A stretch of 7,275 nt of DNA from Clostridium sp. (lineage in GTDB: Bacteria > Bacillota > Clostridia > Clostridiales > Clostridiaceae): NCBI GenBank assembly GCA_003539755.1, contig DPOH01000157.1:1-7275 (forward strand). The letters are read 5' to 3'. A program made the position numbers and the translations under genes. Positions 5,649 through 7,275 of this stretch are shown in pieces. The notes beneath the pieces were generated by a model, which searched no databases, had not been told where the DNA came from, and was given only the letters and a program-made list of their open reading frames with translations. Every line of letters begins with the position of its first letter. Within the stretch, counting starts at the first letter, position 1.

Positions 5649-6710
5649 TTAAGCGAATATGTGTAAATTTTTAATAACTTCTAATGCTATTATCCATATT
5701 GGCATAGCAATTACCGCCACTACTGTAGATAATAATGAACAGTTTGAAGTAAATAATGCTTCTCTATCAAAGCTAATAGCGTATGCTGCTGCAACTGTTG
5801 CTGTTGGCGCTGCCATCATTATAACTGTTGTTGCAACTGCTACAAATGATACTGGTAATATTCCAGTTGCATTTAATACCATTAATATTACTAAGTTGAT
5901 TACTGGTATTAATAATACCTTTATTAAACTGTATCCCCAAGCATCTTTTTGTTCTACTGCTTTCTTGAATGGAACTTCAGCTAAAGTTGCTCCAATTGAA
6001 AGCCATGCAAGTGGTGATGCTAAGTTTGATAAATAAGTAAGTGGTTTATATAACCATGGTACTGTTTGGTCAATTCTTAAAAATGCATAATGTTTAACTT
6101 CATCTTTTACTACTACATTTACTTGTGGAAGACTATCTTGGAATAACCAAATTAATAATCCTAAGAATGTTGCAAGTATTATTGGATTTAAGAATATTTC
6201 CTTCATATTCTTTTTAAAGTTTTCTTTGTCCATTTTTGTTCCAGACATCTTAATGAATGCGTATGAATATAAGAATACTCTATATGCTATATTGAAGATG
6301 TTTGAATACATTGTTCCCATAGCTCCATATACAGCAGTTACTATTGGTGTTCCAAAGAATGTTGTAGAACCGAATATTGTTAATACTCTGTATACATCTT
6401 GTTTATCACCTTTAACTCTTGCATACATAATTTTAGTTATTGGAATTAATAGGATATATATTGCAAATCCCCATATTAAAATACTTAAGCCTTGTCTTAA
6501 TTGTTCACCATCTATATCTTTCATGAAAGATGTAAATGCTAATGCTGGTAATGATACCGTTAATACTATCTTAGTTAATACTTTAGAAGTTGCTGAATTA
6601 ATAATTTCTTTTTTTCTTAAGTAGAAACCTAGAAAAATAATAACAATTGATGAAAAAATAGCACCTATAATTGCGTTATTAGTCAATGTTTTTCCAACTA
6701 TTTCTAACAT
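5649..6710 (-). CDS. AEC-family permease (malate/lactate-type organic acid carrier)
   Basis: A 353-residue integral membrane protein with about ten hydrophobic helices in two five-helix halves: roughly 13-30, 42-62, 74-96, 108-130, 135-153, 172-190, 225-246, 260-280, 285-310 and 324-346. The central loop (about 155-170 and 192-222) is charged. Helix 4 (GSTTFFGTPIVTAVYG, 114-129) and helix 9 (MAAPTATVAAAYA, 299-311) carry the broken-helix glycine/proline motifs typical of the auxin efflux carrier (AEC, 2.A.69) family, which includes the bacterial malate permease MleP. It probably moves malate, lactate or a similar carboxylate; direction and substrate are not readable. The ATG has AAAGGGAG upstream with GGGAG nine bases away. 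Its own promoter lies at 6789-6817, the dehydrogenase follows, and a CitAB-type regulator pair lies beyond, all fitting an organic-acid module. Confidence 0.85.
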   Translation of the reverse strand: MLEIVGKTLTNNAIIGAIFSSIVIIFLGFYLRKKEIINSATSKVLTKIVLTVSLPALAFTSFMKDIDGEQLRQGLSILIWGFAIYILLIPITKIMYARVKGDKQDVYRVLTIFGSTTFFGTPIVTAVYGAMGTMYSNIFNIAYRVFLYSYAFIKMSGTKMDKENFKKNMKEIFLNPIILATFLGLLIWLFQDSLPQVNVVVKDEVKHYAFLRIDQTVPWLYKPLTYLSNLASPLAWLSIGATLAEVPFKKAVEQKDAWGYSLIKVLLIPVINLVILMVLNATGILPVSFVAVATTVIMMAAPTATVAAAYAISFDREALFTSNCSLLSTVVAVIAMPIWIIALEVIKNLHIFA

Positions 6711-6746
6711 TATTTATTTCTCCCTTTCTTTTGTTTAATTTTTAAC

Positions 6747-6765
6747 ATTTATGGCTAACATAAAT
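6747..6765. repeat. Short inverted repeat in the permease leader
   Basis: ATTTATG (6747-6753) and CATAAAT (6759-6765) are separated by five bases, inside the 5' untranslated region about 20 bases before the Shine-Dalgarno. It could form a weak leader hairpin. In DNA this AT-rich, chance is a serious alternative. Confidence 0.3.
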
Positions 6766-6779
6766 ATTTAAGTTCTTTC

Positions 6780-6794
6780 TACAATGACATTGTA
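6780..6794. promoter_or_regulatory. Palindromic operator candidate at the permease promoter
   Basis: TACAATG-A-CATTGTA is a perfect 7-1-7 palindrome covering the predicted -10 (6789-6794) and the start point (about 6782). A second, spaced pair of the same half-site core, ATTGT (6789-6793) and ACAAT (6804-6808), overlaps it. A dimeric repressor bound here would block RNA polymerase. The binding protein is unknown. Confidence 0.5.
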
Positions 6795-6817
6795 TATTTT
6801 TCGACAATAGCCTACAA
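6789..6817 (-). promoter_or_regulatory. Promoter of the permease gene
   Basis: The minus strand has -35 TTGTAG (6812-6817), a 17-base spacer and -10 TACAAT (6789-6794, five of six consensus). The predicted start near 6782 gives a leader of about 70 bases. It lies downstream of the terminator 6871-6915, where the promoter of an independent unit should be. Confidence 0.55.
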
Positions 6818-6870
6818 GTTTTTAAAATTTATAAATAATTATTTAAATTAATTAAGTGTATATTTTTAAA

Positions 6871-6915
6871 ATAATAAAAATACGGTGAATCGTTTGTAGC
6901 TCCCAATTCACCGTA
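6871..6915 (-). terminator. Intrinsic terminator of the right-edge gene
   Basis: A perfect 10-bp stem (6881-6890 with 6906-6915, TACGGTGAAT/ATTCACCGTA) has a 15-base loop. On the minus strand it is followed by UUUUUAUUAUUUU. It lies about 65 bases after the stop of the partial gene. It insulates the permease unit from upstream transcription. Confidence 0.8.
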
Positions 6916-6981
6916 CTTTAAACATATTTAAACTACATTTAAAACATATTTTATTTTGTTTGTAAAATATCAATCATTCTA

Positions 6982-7275
6982 TTATTTAGCTATCAAAGAA
7001 AAATATATTTTATTATTACCTATATAATCACCTATTTGTTCAATAGTTAATTTAGAATTATCCTTCATATACTCCTTAAGCGGATCTTCTATATATATTA
7101 ACTGACCAACTCCCAATTCTTTTAATCCATAAATACTTAAAATAAATTCATCACATTCACTTATATAATTAAAATGTTTTAAAATATATAACGGTATACT
7201 TCCTAAAATTCCTTCTTCCTGTTCACATCCTAATATTATAGATACTGTTTTTGAATTATTACCTGCTATTAATTC
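6982..7275 (-). CDS. C-terminal part of an unrecognised protein (5' end outside window)
   Basis: Ninety-seven codons stay open from the window edge to TAA, followed at once by an in-frame TAG. The start is off the right edge. The visible part begins ELIAGNNSKTVSIILG and ends KIYFSLIAK. It is a mix of hydrophobic strands and acidic stretches (GCEQEEGILG, IYIEDPLKEYM) without long membrane segments, so it looks soluble. I do not recognise a domain. Amino-acid composition is ordinary for a clostridial protein and a matched terminator follows, so it is very likely a real gene rather than a chance frame. Confidence 0.7.
   Translation of the reverse strand, partial: ELIAGNNSKTVSIILGCEQEEGILGSIPLYILKHFNYISECDEFILSIYGLKELGVGQLIYIEDPLKEYMKDNSKLTIEQIGDYIGNNKIYFSLIAK

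Noticed and set aside
4899..6624. Plus-strand open frames at 4899-5420, 5659-6036 and 6226-6624
   Set aside because: They are shadows of the dehydrogenase and permease genes. The regular codon bias of the sense genes keeps the opposite strand open; no Shine-Dalgarno or terminator supports them.
6729..6880. Riboswitch or structured RNA in the permease leader
   Set aside because: The leader is only about 70 bases and AT-rich, with just a short 7-bp hairpin and no terminator/antiterminator pair; the larger hairpin (6881-6915) lies upstream of the promoter and belongs to the previous gene.
1..7275. Mobile element, prophage, CRISPR or defence system
   Set aside because: No transposase, integrase, long direct repeats, spaced repeat array or nuclease-like gene is visible; all hairpins are explained as terminators or local regulatory repeats.

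Overview
The window looks like chromosomal DNA from a low-GC Firmicute, most likely Clostridium sensu stricto. The reasons are very AT-rich intergenic DNA and codon use, AGGAGG-type ribosome binding sites, intrinsic terminators with U tails, TTG/GTG starts, and a textbook clostridial-style rRNA promoter at the left edge. I cannot name a species. Every supported gene and promoter points leftward (minus strand), as expected for genes co-oriented with an rRNA operon.

In the direction of transcription (right to left), the layout is as follows. (1) The 3' end of an unrecognised gene (6982-7275) closes with a terminator at 6871-6915. (2) An AEC-family permease (5649-6710) has its own promoter, and a perfect 7-1-7 palindrome overlaps the -10 and the start point. 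(3) A D-lactate dehydrogenase-type 2-hydroxyacid dehydrogenase (4529-5527) lies 121 bp further on, behind a perfect 14-bp inverted repeat, and ends at a strong terminator (4463-4511). (4) A CitA/DcuS-type sensor kinase and a CitB/DcuR-type response regulator (to 2219) form a tightly packed pair ending at a terminator (2091-2132). (5) A 53-residue membrane miniprotein (1905-2066) has an excellent Shine-Dalgarno and its own terminator. (6) A TRM11/UPF0020-family RNA methyltransferase (639-1583) ends at the terminator 578-625. (7) About 400 bp of AT-rich DNA holds no supported gene. (8) Two rrn-type promoter/leader units follow, the strong one at 28-56 firing out of the window, presumably into 16S rRNA.

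Functional reading (inference): the permease, the dehydrogenase and the two-component pair form a small organic-acid module. Sensors of the CitA/DcuS family detect di- or tricarboxylates outside the cell, and their regulators usually control adjacent transport and fermentation genes. Here the likely targets are a malate/lactate-type carrier and an NADH-consuming pyruvate (2-oxoacid) reductase. The most interesting points are the regulatory DNA: the palindrome at the permease promoter, the U-tail-less inverted repeat before the dehydrogenase, promoters set directly against upstream terminators, and the short unrecognised membrane protein. I see no mobile element, tRNA, CRISPR array or phage gene.
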